NCBI GenBank assembly: GCA_963751795.1
Contig: CAVVVI010000004.1
Span: 62,001 to 126,000 of the forward strand
Length of the DNA stretch: 64,000 nt
Direction: 5' to 3'
DNA from: BOG-908 sp963751795
GTDB lineage: Bacteria > Pseudomonadota > Alphaproteobacteria > Acetobacterales > Acetobacteraceae
The notes under the pieces are model-generated. The model saw nothing but the letters and a program-made list of their open reading frames with translations, had not been told where the DNA came from and searched no databases. The position numbers and the translations under genes were made by a program. Below are positions 35,562 to 45,541 of the stretch, piece after piece (positions within the stretch are counted from its first letter, which is position 1; every line of letters begins with the position of its first letter).

Positions 35562-36944
35562 ATGAAACTCCGCACCGGCCTGCTGCTCGGCGCCGCCTTC
35601 ACGGTGGGTATCGCTTCGGGCCCCGCCCTCCGCTCGCTGGCTCCCGGCCTGATGCATGCCGCCCATGCCGACGAGGAAGCCGCCGGCCCGCAGGACACGT
35701 ATCATCTGCTGAGCCTGTTCGGCGAAGTGTTCGAGAAAGTGCGGGCCGACTACGTGGCGCCGGTCAAGGACCGCGACCTGGTGGACAACGCGCTGAACGG
35801 CATGGTGAGCGCGCTGGACCCGCACAGCAGCTACATGGACGCCAAGCAGTATAAGGACATGCAGATCACCACCAAGGGCGCATTCGGCGGCCTCGGGCTC
35901 GAGGTGACGGCCGATAACGGGCTGGTGAAGGTGATCAGCCCCATCGACGATACGCCGGCGGCGCGCGCCGGCATGAAGGCCGGCGACCTGATCCTGTCGC
36001 TGAACGGCAAATCCGTCGAAGGCCTGCCGCTGAACGATGCGGTGGACATGATGCGCGGCCCGCCCGGCAGCACGATCACCATCAACGTCAAGCGCGAGCA
36101 TATCGACAAGCCGCTCGACGTGACCATGACGCGCGAGTCGATCCATATCCAGGTCGTCAAGTCGGCGCTGTATGGCGATGTCGGCTACGTCCGCCTCTCC
36201 TCCTTCAACGAGGAGAGCGACCCCAAGATGCGCGACGCCATCGCCAAGCTGAAGGAGCAGAGCCACGGCAAGCTGCGCGGCATCGTGTTCGACCTGCGCA
36301 ACAACCCGGGCGGCCTGCTCGATCAGGCAGTCGATATCTGCGAGGATTTCATCCCGGACGGCGAGATCGTCAGCACGCGCGCGCGCCATCCCGAGGACAG
36401 CCAGCACTGGAACGCCAAGGGCACCGACCTGACTGACGGTCTGCCGCTGGTGGTGCTGACCAATGGCGGCAGTGCCAGCGCCAGCGAGATCGTGGCCGGC
36501 GCGCTGCAGGACCATCGCCGCGCCATCATCGTGGGCACCCGCACCTTCGGCAAAGGCAGCGTGCAGACGCTGATCCCGATGGGCAACAACGATGGTGCGA
36601 TCCGCCTGACCACGGCGCGCTACTACACGCCGTCCGGCCGCTCCATCCAGGGCCTCGGCATCGCGCCGGACGTGCCCGTGCAGGAAAGCCGCGAGGACGA
36701 GATCCATTACCTGCCGGACCGTGAAGCCGACCTCAATCATGCCTTGAAGAACGAGGGCGGATCGGCCCCCACCAAGCCGCCGGTGCCGCGCGACGACATC
36801 CCCGCCCAGGCGCGCCAGATCGCGGCCAAGCCGCCGGCCGACTGGCCCAAATTCGATCTGGCCAATCCGCTGACCGACTATCAGCTGCAGCAGGGCATCG
36901 CCGTGGTGCGCGACATGGCGCAGAAGCAGGCCAGCAAGGGCTGA
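35562..36944 (+). CDS. ctpA: Carboxy-terminal processing protease (S41)
   Basis: 460 residues. N-terminal signal or anchor (1-30), PDZ domain about 95-180 (GLGLEVTADNGLVKVISPIDDTPA split in two strands), S41 protease domain after. Catalytic Ser in NGGSASASEIVAGAL near 308 and Lys in TFGKGSVQ near 333. It trims C-termini of periplasmic proteins; in characterised systems it controls murein hydrolases, which matches envC upstream. ATG 35562 follows AAGGA. Spacing to the deacetylase-like gene is 25 bp. Confidence 0.95.
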   Translation: MKLRTGLLLGAAFTVGIASGPALRSLAPGLMHAAHADEEAAGPQDTYHLLSLFGEVFEKVRADYVAPVKDRDLVDNALNGMVSALDPHSSYMDAKQYKDMQITTKGAFGGLGLEVTADNGLVKVISPIDDTPAARAGMKAGDLILSLNGKSVEGLPLNDAVDMMRGPPGSTITINVKREHIDKPLDVTMTRESIHIQVVKSALYGDVGYVRLSSFNEESDPKMRDAIAKLKEQSHGKLRGIVFDLRNNPGGLLDQAVDICEDFIPDGEIVSTRARHPEDSQHWNAKGTDLTDGLPLVVLTNGGSASASEIVAGALQDHRRAIIVGTRTFGKGSVQTLIPMGNNDGAIRLTTARYYTPSGRSIQGLGIAPDVPVQESREDEIHYLPDREADLNHALKNEGGSAPTKPPVPRDDIPAQARQIAAKPPADWPKFDLANPLTDYQLQQGIAVVRDMAQKQASKG

Positions 36945-36969
36945 AGGCCGCGTTGCCGCACGCCTGATC

Positions 36970-38046
36970 GTGTCGTTCAAGCCGCTTCTGCTCGCCTGGG
37001 CGGTCGTGCTGGGCGTCGTCGCCGGGGCGGCCGGCGCCGTGCAGGTGTTGGGGCCACCCACCTCGCTTGCGGTGCCGCCGCGTGTGGCGATCCTGCCGCC
37101 GCGCGCGCCGGTGCCCGCGGCACCGGCGGCCCCGCTTGCGCGGGCCCTGCCGAGCAGGCCCGATCCCGCGCCGGCGTTGCGCATGACTCTGGCCTCGATC
37201 CCGGAGCCTGACCCCGCCCTGCTGGAGCCTGCCCCCGGGCTGCCCGGCCGCATGCTGCCGCGGGTCGGTGCCAACGGCCACGTCGCCGCGCGCCAATACG
37301 CCGCGGCCTTTGATCCAGCCGAGCGGCACCCGCGCATCGCCATCGTTCTCGACGGTGTAGGACTCGATCGCGCGCTGACGGCCCAGGCCGGCCGCACCCT
37401 GCCGGCGGCGATCGATTTCGCCTTCTCCGCCTACGCGCCCGCCGCCGGTGCCGCCGCCCTGGCGCGCGAGGGCCGCCTCCTGGGGCGTGAGTGCCTGGTG
37501 TCCGTGCCGATGGAGCCGAACGGCTACCCCGCCACCGAGGAAGGCGAGCGGGCGTTGCTGACCGGGGCGGACCCGATGCAGAGCCGGCTCAACCTCGATT
37601 GGGCGCTGTCCTCCGTTGCTGGCTGCGTCGGTGCCACGGGCGCTTCGGACGGCATGGGTGGCGAGCGTTTCGCCGGGGAGACGCAGTCCTTCGCCGACGT
37701 GCTGGGCGTGGTGGCGCGGCGCGGCCTCATCTACCTCGACCCGCGGCCCGGCGCCGCTTTGCCCGACCCGCCCGGCCTGGCGGTGTATGCGACCGATGTG
37801 GTGATCGACCGGGCCGCCGCCCCCGACTGGCCGGCTGATGCTCAGGCAATCGACCGCAACCTGGCCAGCCTCGAGCAGGTGGCTGCCCGACGCGGCGCGG
37901 CGGTAGGTGTCGCCGGGCCGCCCACGCCGGTTCTGGTGGACCGGCTGGCGGTGTGGGCGCACGGCCTGGCCGCCCGCGGTCTGGTGTTGGCGCCGCTGAC
38001 CGCCATCCCGCCGCGCCCGGCCGCCCAGATCGGCGCCTTGCAGTGA
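36970..38046 (+). CDS. Divergent polysaccharide deacetylase family protein (YibQ-like)
   Basis: 358 residues. N-terminal membrane helix (about 5-27), Pro/Ala-rich linker to about 115, then a divergent polysaccharide deacetylase domain: IAIVLDGVGLDRALT near 123, VSVPMEPNGYP near 178, GATGASDGMGGERF near 218 and LIYLDPRPGA near 256. It lies after envC and ctpA as yibQ lies after envC in E. coli. Whether it deacetylates is unknown; several members lack metal ligands. GTG start at 36970; the stop overlaps rppH by 4 bp (GTGA). Confidence 0.85.
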   Translation: MSFKPLLLAWAVVLGVVAGAAGAVQVLGPPTSLAVPPRVAILPPRAPVPAAPAAPLARALPSRPDPAPALRMTLASIPEPDPALLEPAPGLPGRMLPRVGANGHVAARQYAAAFDPAERHPRIAIVLDGVGLDRALTAQAGRTLPAAIDFAFSAYAPAAGAAALAREGRLLGRECLVSVPMEPNGYPATEEGERALLTGADPMQSRLNLDWALSSVAGCVGATGASDGMGGERFAGETQSFADVLGVVARRGLIYLDPRPGAALPDPPGLAVYATDVVIDRAAAPDWPADAQAIDRNLASLEQVAARRGAAVGVAGPPTPVLVDRLAVWAHGLAARGLVLAPLTAIPPRPAAQIGALQ

Positions 38047-38522
38047 GCACGCTCTACCGCCTGAACGTCGGCGCCGCTTTGTTCAACCGCGCGGGCCAGG
38101 TGTTCGTCGGCCGGCGCTGCGACCAGCCGCCGGAGGCGCCGGCCACCTGGCAGATGCCGCAGGGCGGCATCGATGCCGGCGAAGACCCGGCCGCCGCCGT
38201 GCTGCGCGAGCTGGAAGAGGAGATCGGCACCGCGCGGGCGACGATCCTGGCCGAACATCCGGAATGGCTGACCTACGACCTTCCGCCCGATCTCGCCGCC
38301 CGCGCCTTCGCCGGGCGCTACCGCGGCCAGCGGCAGAAATGGTTTGCCCTGCGTTTCGATGGCGCGGAGGCCGACATCGTGCTGGACCGCCACGCCCATC
38401 CGGAATTCTCCGCCTGGCGCTGGGTGGCGCTGCCGGAGCTGCCGGCCCTGGCGGTCGCCTTCAAGCGCCCGATTTATGAAGCGGTCGCGACCGCATTTTC
38501 TCGTTTCGCAAAGCCTTCATAA
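38043..38522 (+). CDS. rppH: RNA pyrophosphohydrolase (Nudix)
   Basis: 159 residues. Removes pyrophosphate from mRNA 5' ends, triggering RNase E decay. The Nudix box GGIDAGEDPAAAVLRELEEE IG is complete (G-x5-E-x7-REL-EE-G) near residues 41-62. WQMPQGG and the C-terminal FSAWRWVALPEL are RppH hallmarks. GTG start coupled to the upstream deacetylase-like gene. It is the last gene of the gpmI-envC-ctpA run. Confidence 0.93.
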   Translation: MSTLYRLNVGAALFNRAGQVFVGRRCDQPPEAPATWQMPQGGIDAGEDPAAAVLRELEEEIGTARATILAEHPEWLTYDLPPDLAARAFAGRYRGQRQKWFALRFDGAEADIVLDRHAHPEFSAWRWVALPELPALAVAFKRPIYEAVATAFSRFAKPS

Positions 38523-38568
38523 TGCGGCAAGCTCGGTGAAGGCAGGATGCGCGCCGGGGGAACGGGAC

Positions 38569-38730
38569 ATGACACCACAGGAACACGGGCGTGACGCTTT
38601 CCTGGCCTTGCTGCGGGATGCCGCCTCGGACACCGAAGCGCCGCTGCAGGCTTGGCGCAGCCGGCTCGGCAAGCTGGTCCGCACGGCGTTGGCCGTAAGC
38701 GTATCCGCCGTGCCCGATGTGAGGGCCTGA
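38569..38730 (+). CDS. Small hypothetical protein
   Basis: 53 residues from ATG 38569, preceded by GGGGGAACGGGAC. The product is a probable amphipathic helical peptide (HGRDAFLALLRDAASD, then a basic stretch WRSRLGKLVRTAL) with no recognised domain. It begins 46 bp after rppH and ends 10 bp before the convergent alaS stop. The support is a reasonable ribosome site and an isolated frame only; it may be noncoding. Confidence 0.4.
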   Translation: MTPQEHGRDAFLALLRDAASDTEAPLQAWRSRLGKLVRTALAVSVSAVPDVRA

Positions 38731-38740
38731 GCGCCCGCCG

Positions 38741-41380
38741 CTAGGCCCGCAACGCCACGCGCACCGCCTCAAGCGCCGCATCGGCGCCGCCGGCATCGGG
38801 GCCGCCGGCCTGGGCCAGATCCGGCCGTCCGCCGCCGCCCTTGCCGCCCACCGCGGCAGCGGCTGCCCGCACCAGATCCACCGCGTTGAACCGCGTCGTC
38901 AGCTCGGCCGAAACCGCCACCACAATGCTGGCCTTGCCTTCGGCGGTGGAGACCAGCGCCACCACGCCGCTGCCGGCCTGCTTGGCAATGGCTTCGGCCA
39001 GGCCCTTGAGCTCGCGGGCGGGAACGTCGCCCAGATTGCGGGCCGCCAGCCTGATGCCGCCCACCTCCTCGGCCTCGGCTTCGGCGCTGCCGGTCGCGAG
39101 CTTCTTCTGTAATTCGCTGACCTGGCGTTCCAGCCGCTTGCGATCTTCCACCAGCGCCGTCACGCGATCGGCCAGCTCGGCGGGGCTGGCGCGCAAGGCG
39201 GCCGCGGCGGCGGCGAGATGCCGCTCGTTGCCGGCGACCAGCGCTTCGGCGGCGGCACCCGTCACCGCCTCGATCCGGCGGACTCCGGCGCTCACAGCCG
39301 ACTCGCCGGTGATGCGGAACAGGCCGATATCGCCGGTGCGGCGCACATGCGTGCCGCCGCAGAGTTCGATCGACCAGGCGGGCCTGGTGCCCTCGCCTTC
39401 GCCCATGGCCACCACGCGCACTTCGTCGCCGTATTTCTCGCCGAACAACGCCATCGCCCCCTCGGCCACTGCGGCTTCCGGCGTCATCAGCCGCGTCGTC
39501 ACGGCCGTATTCTCGCGGATGCGGGCATTCACCACGGCCTCGGCGCCAGCGAGCTCCTCGGCGGTGACGGGCCGCGTGTGGCTCACGTCGAAGCGCAGGC
39601 GGTCCGGCGCGTTCAGGCTTCCTTTTTGCTGCACGTGGGTGCCGAGCGCGCGGCGCAGCGCTTCGTGCAGCAGATGGGTGGCGCTGTGATGGGCGCGGAT
39701 GGCGGCGCGGCGGCCATGGTCCAGCTCGGCCTGCACCGCCATGCCGACACGCGCCTCGCCCAACTCGATACGGCCGATATGGGCGAACACATCGCCCAGT
39801 TTCTTTTGCGTGTCGGTCACCACGATGCGCAGCCCGCCCGGGCCCGTGATGGTTCCGGCATCACCCACCTGACCGCCGGATTCGGCATAGAACGGCGTCT
39901 GGTTCAGCAACACCACGACGTCGCTGCCCGCCCCGGCGGATGGCACCGGCACGCCGCCGGCGATGATGGCGCGGATCTCGGCCTCGGCCTGCTCGGTGGC
40001 GTAGCCAAGGAACTCCGTAGCGCCGATGCTTTCGCGCAGGTCGAAATAGTGGCGCTCCGTGACTGCGTCGCCCGAGCCGGCCCAGGCGGCGCGGGCCCGC
40101 ACGCGCTGCTCGGCCATCGCCGCCTCGAAACCGGCCACATCGACGGCGCGGCCCTGCTCGCGCAACGCGTCCTGCGTCAGGTCGAGGGGAAAGCCGTACG
40201 TATCATAAAGGCGGAAGGCGACGGCGCCGGGCAGGGTCTCGGCCTGCCCGAGCCGGCCGGTCTCCTCGGCCAGCAGCGACAGGCCGCGCTCCAGCAGCAC
40301 CTTGAAGCGTGTCTCCTCAAGCAGCAGCGTCTCGGCAATCAGCGACTCGGCGCGGCCGAGCTCCGGGTAGGCCACGCCCATCTGCCGGACCAAGGCGGGC
40401 ACCAGGCGCCAGAACACCGGATCGCGCGCGCCCATCATGTGCAAATGCCGCATGGCGCGGCGCATGATCCGCCGCAGCACGTAGCCCCGGCCGTCATTGG
40501 ACGGGGTGACGCCGTCGGCCATCAGGAAGGCCGAGCTGCGCAGATGGTCGGCCACCACGCGGTGGCTGGCCTGGAACGAGCCGTCCGCGGGCACGCCGGT
40601 GGCCTCCGCACTGGCGTGGATCAGCGCCTGGAAGGTGTCGATCTCGTAGTTGCTGTGCTTGCCTTGCAAGATAGCGGCAAACCGCTCCAGCCCCATGCCG
40701 GTGTCGATGGAGGGACGCGGCAACGCGGTGCGCGTGCCGGGCGGCCCTTCCTCGAACTGCATGAACACCAGGTTCCAGATCTCGATGAACCGATCGCCAT
40801 CCTCGCCCGGGCTGCCCGGCGGGCCGCCGGCGATCTGCGGCCCGTGATCGTAGAAGATTTCCGAGCACGGGCCGCACGGGCCGGTGTCGCCCATACGCCA
40901 GAAATTATCGGCCGTCGGGATGCGGATGATGCGCTCGTCCGGCAGCCCGGCGATGCTGCGCCACAGGGCGGCGGCGTCCTCGTCTTCGGAGAACACGGTC
41001 ACCAGCAGGCGGTCGCGCGGCAGGGCGAAGTCGCGGGTGATCAGCGTCCAGGCGAGCTCGATCGCCTCGGCCTTGAAGTAGTCGCCGAAGCTGAAATTGC
41101 CGAGCATTTCGAAGAAGGTGTGGTGGCGGGCGGTGTAGCCGACGTTGTCGAGGTCGTTGTGCTTGCCGCCGGCGCGGACGCATTTCTGCGCGCTGGCGGC
41201 GCGCGTGTAGGGCCGCCGCTCCTGGCCGGTGAACACGTTCTTGAACTGCACCATGCCGGCATTGGTGAACAGCAGCGTCGGGTCGTTGCGGGGCACCAGG
41301 GGAGAGCTGGGAACGCGCTCGTGGCCGTTGCGGGCGAAATAGTCGAGGAAGGTGGCGCGGATATCGTTGCTGCTCGGCAT
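38741..41380 (-). CDS. alaS: Alanyl-tRNA synthetase
   Basis: 879 residues, the usual length. Class II aminoacylation core at the N-terminus: TNAGMVQFKNVFTGQE near 38, RHHTFFEMLGNFSFGDYF near 85. Editing domain with the zinc motif HHSATHLLHEAL near 562 and CGGTHVRRTGDIG near 663. C-terminal coiled coil and C-Ala domain (GGGRPDLAQAGG) at the end. ATG 41380 gives the standard MPSSNDIRATFLDYF start; upstream in-frame codons have no conservation. recA lies close by on the other strand, a frequent alphaproteobacterial neighbour, but GT61 and rsmD separate them here. Confidence 0.98.
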   Translation of the reverse strand: MPSSNDIRATFLDYFARNGHERVPSSPLVPRNDPTLLFTNAGMVQFKNVFTGQERRPYTRAASAQKCVRAGGKHNDLDNVGYTARHHTFFEMLGNFSFGDYFKAEAIELAWTLITRDFALPRDRLLVTVFSEDEDAAALWRSIAGLPDERIIRIPTADNFWRMGDTGPCGPCSEIFYDHGPQIAGGPPGSPGEDGDRFIEIWNLVFMQFEEGPPGTRTALPRPSIDTGMGLERFAAILQGKHSNYEIDTFQALIHASAEATGVPADGSFQASHRVVADHLRSSAFLMADGVTPSNDGRGYVLRRIMRRAMRHLHMMGARDPVFWRLVPALVRQMGVAYPELGRAESLIAETLLLEETRFKVLLERGLSLLAEETGRLGQAETLPGAVAFRLYDTYGFPLDLTQDALREQGRAVDVAGFEAAMAEQRVRARAAWAGSGDAVTERHYFDLRESIGATEFLGYATEQAEAEIRAIIAGGVPVPSAGAGSDVVVLLNQTPFYAESGGQVGDAGTITGPGGLRIVVTDTQKKLGDVFAHIGRIELGEARVGMAVQAELDHGRRAAIRAHHSATHLLHEALRRALGTHVQQKGSLNAPDRLRFDVSHTRPVTAEELAGAEAVVNARIRENTAVTTRLMTPEAAVAEGAMALFGEKYGDEVRVVAMGEGEGTRPAWSIELCGGTHVRRTGDIGLFRITGESAVSAGVRRIEAVTGAAAEALVAGNERHLAAAAAALRASPAELADRVTALVEDRKRLERQVSELQKKLATGSAEAEAEEVGGIRLAARNLGDVPARELKGLAEAIAKQAGSGVVALVSTAEGKASIVVAVSAELTTRFNAVDLVRAAAAAVGGKGGGGRPDLAQAGGPDAGGADAALEAVRVALRA

Positions 41381-41507
41381 GGGGACGGCACGTAGCGCAG
41401 GGGGGCAGCCAAGGGAAGCAAGCGGTTGCGGCGCATGGCGGGGCCCGGCGCCCGCCGCCGTGCGGCTGGCAGAGACGCGCCGGGCTGCCGCGTCGGCTGC
41501 GGCCGCT

Positions 41508-42674
41508 CTAGGCGGCGCGTGCCGAGGCGGCGGGCTGCAAGGAGTGCGCGGCTGCGGCCACCACGTGCTGCGCCGAGATGTGCCACGGCGTCGCATGATG
41601 GCCGACGCTGAGGTCCGGCCAGGGCTGGCGCGCGCGGCCCAGCACGCAATCGTACCGCAGCTTCGTCAGGGCAGCCAGGTTGCGGAAGCTCCAATCAACG
41701 TAGGCGTCCATCAGCAATTCGATGATTAGGCAGCCGGGCCGGCAGAAACCCAGATTGGTCAGGGCCGAGCCGTGCGGTGCCACGATCGCCTCGGCCTGGC
41801 GGAACAGGCGGATCTGGTCGGCGATCGCCATCTCTTCCAGCCGCACCGGCACAAAGCCGAGCGGTGCCAGGGCGGCCACCACCTCGTTCTCGTTGCGCAG
41901 GGAACGCGAGCCGGTGCCCTGGCCGTCGATATAGAATCGCCGGGGCAGGCGGGCGGCGCTGGGCGGCACGTTGCCCGACAGGCCACGGAAGAAATCCGCC
42001 ACGCACGGGTGGTAGGCGGAGTCGCCGCACACCGACATCGGGAAGATCAGCGTTTCCACCCGCAGAGTCTCCTGCCGGGCGACCTCGCGCACGCTCAGGC
42101 TGGGCAGCAGGTCGAGCAATTGCAGCAGGCCGGCATGCGGCGTGGCGCCGGCCGGCACCAGCAGCCCGGTGGCGGCGGCGAGATGGGTGTCGGGCACGGC
42201 CGAGAGGCGGGCCAGCCCGTCCAGGATGGCGTGGCGGTAATCGGCCTCGCCGCCCGCCAGCACGCTGACATGGATGCCGGGTAGCCGTGTTACCTCGGCC
42301 GGGGGCAAAGCGATGCCGCGGGCCAGCGCCCGGTAGCCATGCCAATGCGGTGCGGTGTTGGCCAGCGTTTCGGCCACCACCGTGTCGCCGACGGCCAGGA
42401 TGCCGGCGGAGGAATGCAGGGTCACGTCGTGCAGCACGAATAGCGGCGGGGCGAAGCTGTCGTAATGGGTGGCGGCCCACATGCCTTGCACGGGCAATTC
42501 GCGCACCGGCCACAACGAGAAGAAATGCCCGCCCGTGGGCAGCGGCGGCACCGGCACGCGCACCGGTCCCAAACTATGGACGTGCTGGACGGGCGGGGCG
42601 CCGGGCGCGTGGGCGGGCGCCGCGAGAGTTGCAATCGAGCGCTGATGCAAGATTGTTTCGTCTGTCAAAGTCAT
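41508..42674 (-). CDS. Glycosyltransferase family 61 protein
   Basis: 388 residues, no membrane helix. The C-terminal half carries the GT61 (DUF563) motif set: RFYIDGQGTGSRSLRNENEV split near 260-280, then EEMAIADQIRLFRQAEAIVAPHGSAL (basis of the GT61 call, near 300-325) and GCLIIELL. Related bacterial proteins add sugars to capsule or exopolysaccharide. The ATG at 42674 shares its A with the rsmD stop (TGATG), with GGGAGGT three bases upstream, so it is coupled to rsmD translation. No other glycan genes adjoin it. Acceptor unknown. Confidence 0.82.
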   Translation of the reverse strand: MTLTDETILHQRSIATLAAPAHAPGAPPVQHVHSLGPVRVPVPPLPTGGHFFSLWPVRELPVQGMWAATHYDSFAPPLFVLHDVTLHSSAGILAVGDTVVAETLANTAPHWHGYRALARGIALPPAEVTRLPGIHVSVLAGGEADYRHAILDGLARLSAVPDTHLAAATGLLVPAGATPHAGLLQLLDLLPSLSVREVARQETLRVETLIFPMSVCGDSAYHPCVADFFRGLSGNVPPSAARLPRRFYIDGQGTGSRSLRNENEVVAALAPLGFVPVRLEEMAIADQIRLFRQAEAIVAPHGSALTNLGFCRPGCLIIELLMDAYVDWSFRNLAALTKLRYDCVLGRARQPWPDLSVGHHATPWHISAQHVVAAAAHSLQPAASARAA

Positions 42675-43222
42675 CAGACCTCCCGCCACACGTTTGCTTG
42701 GGCTGCGCCATGCACCCGTTGCGCGAGTTTAACACCATATTGCTCGCAGCTTTCAAGTCGTCCGTGTTCCGAAATAACAACAGTGCCTTGTATGATCCAG
42801 CCGGTCGCTCGCAGCGCAGCGATGGCCACCGGCAGCAGATTCTGTTCGTAAGGCGGGTCCAGGAACACGATGGCCTGGCCGCTGCCGGGCGGGGGGCGGG
42901 CAAGGTCGGTCGCCAGCACACGGCAACGCGCCTCCGCCCCCAGTGCGGCGACGTTGGCGCGCAAGGCGGCCAGTGCCGCCGGCGCGCGCTCCATGAACAC
43001 CGCATGGCCGGCACCGCGCGACAGCGCTTCGAACCCCAGGGCACCAGTGCCGGCAAAACCGTCGAGCACGCTGGCGCCCTCCAGCAGCGCCCGGCCGCCC
43101 CAAGGCGCGTGCATCAGCATGTCGAAGATGGCCTGCCGCATGCGCTGCGCGGTCGGCCGCGTCGCCACCCCGGCCGGTGCCGCCAGGTTTCGCCCACGCC
43201 AGGTGCCTGCCAGGATTCGCAT
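42674..43222 (-). CDS. rsmD: 16S rRNA (guanine(966)-N2)-methyltransferase RsmD
   Basis: 182 residues. Starts MRILAGTWRGRNL and contains RPTAQRMRQAIFDML near residue 23 (the RsmD signature R-T-x-x-x-R-E/Q-A-x-F), SAM motif VLDGFAGTGALGFEALSRG near 51 and the catalytic FLDPPYEQ near 118. It methylates G966 of 16S rRNA. ATG at 43222 was chosen over an in-frame upstream ATG-like start because the conserved sequence begins exactly there. Divergent from recA. Confidence 0.94.
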   Translation of the reverse strand: MRILAGTWRGRNLAAPAGVATRPTAQRMRQAIFDMLMHAPWGGRALLEGASVLDGFAGTGALGFEALSRGAGHAVFMERAPAALAALRANVAALGAEARCRVLATDLARPPPGSGQAIVFLDPPYEQNLLPVAIAALRATGWIIQGTVVISEHGRLESCEQYGVKLAQRVHGAAQANVWREV

Positions 43223-43242
43223 GGGGCCAGATTGAATTGCTG

Positions 43243-43270
43243 CTTGCGGGTTCACTGAATGTTCTATAAC
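43243..43270 (+). promoter_or_regulatory. Candidate sigma-70 promoter of recA
   Basis: CTTGCG at 43243-43248 and TATAAC at 43265-43270 are spaced 16 bp, oriented to recA. The SOS operator starts on the next base, so LexA would block the start site. The -35 match is modest. Confidence 0.45.
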
Positions 43271-43285
43271 GAACACAGAGTGAAC
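43271..43285. promoter_or_regulatory. SOS (LexA) operator upstream of recA
   Basis: GAAC at 43271-43274, seven bases, GAAC at 43282-43285; on the minus strand this is GTTC-N7-GTTC, the direct-repeat LexA box of alphaproteobacteria. It lies 131 bp before the recA start and just downstream of a TATAAC -10 candidate. Position and exact spacing make it a strong call. It may also influence the divergent rsmD. Confidence 0.85.
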
Positions 43286-43416
43286 GATTGGTTAAGGGGC
43301 GAAATCCGGCGGGCACTACAAGCCAAGGTTGCGGCTTCTTTCGCACCTGTGACAAAGTGACCGGACGCGCCGCCACCGAAACGAGGGGCCGGCCGCGGCA
43401 GATTGAGGGGTTGTGA

Positions 43417-44460
<1,044 letters not shown>

Positions 44461-44533
44461 GCCGGCGACGGGCGCCACCGCCCTGTCGGCCATTCCTGCC
44501 ACCGCCGGCCTCTCCGCGCTCGATCTGGAGCTG

Positions 44534-44914
44534 GTGGAGGCCGCCCGCGCCACCATCGCGCGCCACTACCGCCCGTTCTGGCACATGGTGGCCGCCGCCC
44601 TGCGCAGCCGCGACGGGCGGATCTGGACCGGTCTGCATCTCGGCGCCACGGTGGGCCGCATGCAGATCTGCGCCGAGGCGATCGCCGTCGGCCGGCTGAT
44701 CCTGGAGGGTGACGGCACCATCGAATGCGCGGTGGCCGTGCGCCACCCCAAAGAGGGCGAGACCCTGCAGGAGATCACCGTGGTGCCCCCCTGCGGCGCC
44801 TGCCGCGAGATGCTGACCGATTTCGATCCCGGCGCGGAGGTGATCGTGCCCGGCGCCGCCGGCCTGGTGCGCGTGCCGCTCACCTATCTGTTGCCGCTGC
44901 CCTACCAGCGCTGA
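44534..44914 (+). CDS. Cytidine deaminase-like zinc hydrolase
   Basis: About 126 residues. The zinc site is CAEAIAVG (Cys in place of His, with the proton-shuttling Glu) and PPCGACREML (PCxxC), the pattern of tetrameric cytidine or blasticidin-S deaminase-type proteins. The substrate may be cytidine or another base derivative. The start is uncertain: GTG 44534 has GGAG close upstream but the family helix probably begins earlier (LSALDLELVEAAR), and the frame is open back into recA without ATG. Same strand as recA, 73 bp after it. Confidence 0.8.
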   Translation: MEAARATIARHYRPFWHMVAAALRSRDGRIWTGLHLGATVGRMQICAEAIAVGRLILEGDGTIECAVAVRHPKEGETLQEITVVPPCGACREMLTDFDPGAEVIVPGAAGLVRVPLTYLLPLPYQR

Positions 44915-44983
44915 ATCCGTTTGGCCCCCGTCACACAGGCGCGAGCGCCACGAACGAAGCGGAAACACCTGCGTTCAGGCGGC

Positions 44984-45290
44984 ATGAAAGAAACACCGAA
45001 GACCAGCGCAGCGGACGAGCAGGCGAAGCCGTCGTCCACGCCCCACCAGCGCCCACAACCCCAAGGTTGGGGCCAGCGAAGCCGATTCGGACTCGCTGCC
45101 GTCTAACGCCGAGAAAGACCCGAGCGACTGGACCACGGGCGGCGAGACGATGACCGGCGCCCAGGCCAGCTACCTCAAGACCCTGTCCGAGGAAGCCGGC
45201 GAGCCGTTCGACGACACGCTCACCAAAGCCGAGGCCTCCAAGCACATCGACGCGCTGCAGGCCAAGACCGGACGCGGCCGCAACCACTAG
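44984..45290 (+). pseudogene. DUF3072 protein gene with apparent frameshift in the N-terminal part
   Basis: The C-terminal 55 residues are a clear DUF3072 domain: EKDPSDWTTGGETMTGAQAS followed by YLKTLSEEAGEPFDDTLTKA and EASKHIDALQAKTGRG, stopping at 45288-45290. This frame has no usable start; a stop lies just at 44985. The ATG at 44984 (MKETPKTSAADEQAKPSS) opens the neighbouring frame, which terminates at 45104-45106. One extra base between about 45037 and 45075, for example in the CCCC run near 45037, would join them into a protein of about 100 residues. An alternative is a short start at ATG 45150 (46 residues). Function of DUF3072 is unknown. Confidence 0.65.
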
Positions 45291-45541
45291 CGCTCCGGCC
45301 GCAGCGGCCAAGCACCACCGCGCCGGGCGACACCGCCTGGCGCGGTGACGATGCTTGCTGACGACCCTGGCTGGGTCGGGCTTTCGGCGCGCCGCCGCCT
45401 GGTGCGCCGACATTCCGACTGACGGCCGACGCCGCCCACACCGGTGGCGCTCGCCCCGCCGGCATGCCTCACCTGCTCGGCCCGAGGCTTGCCCGCCTGC
45501 GCCCGCGGAGGCAAACCACGCCCAACAAGCAGGGACGATCG

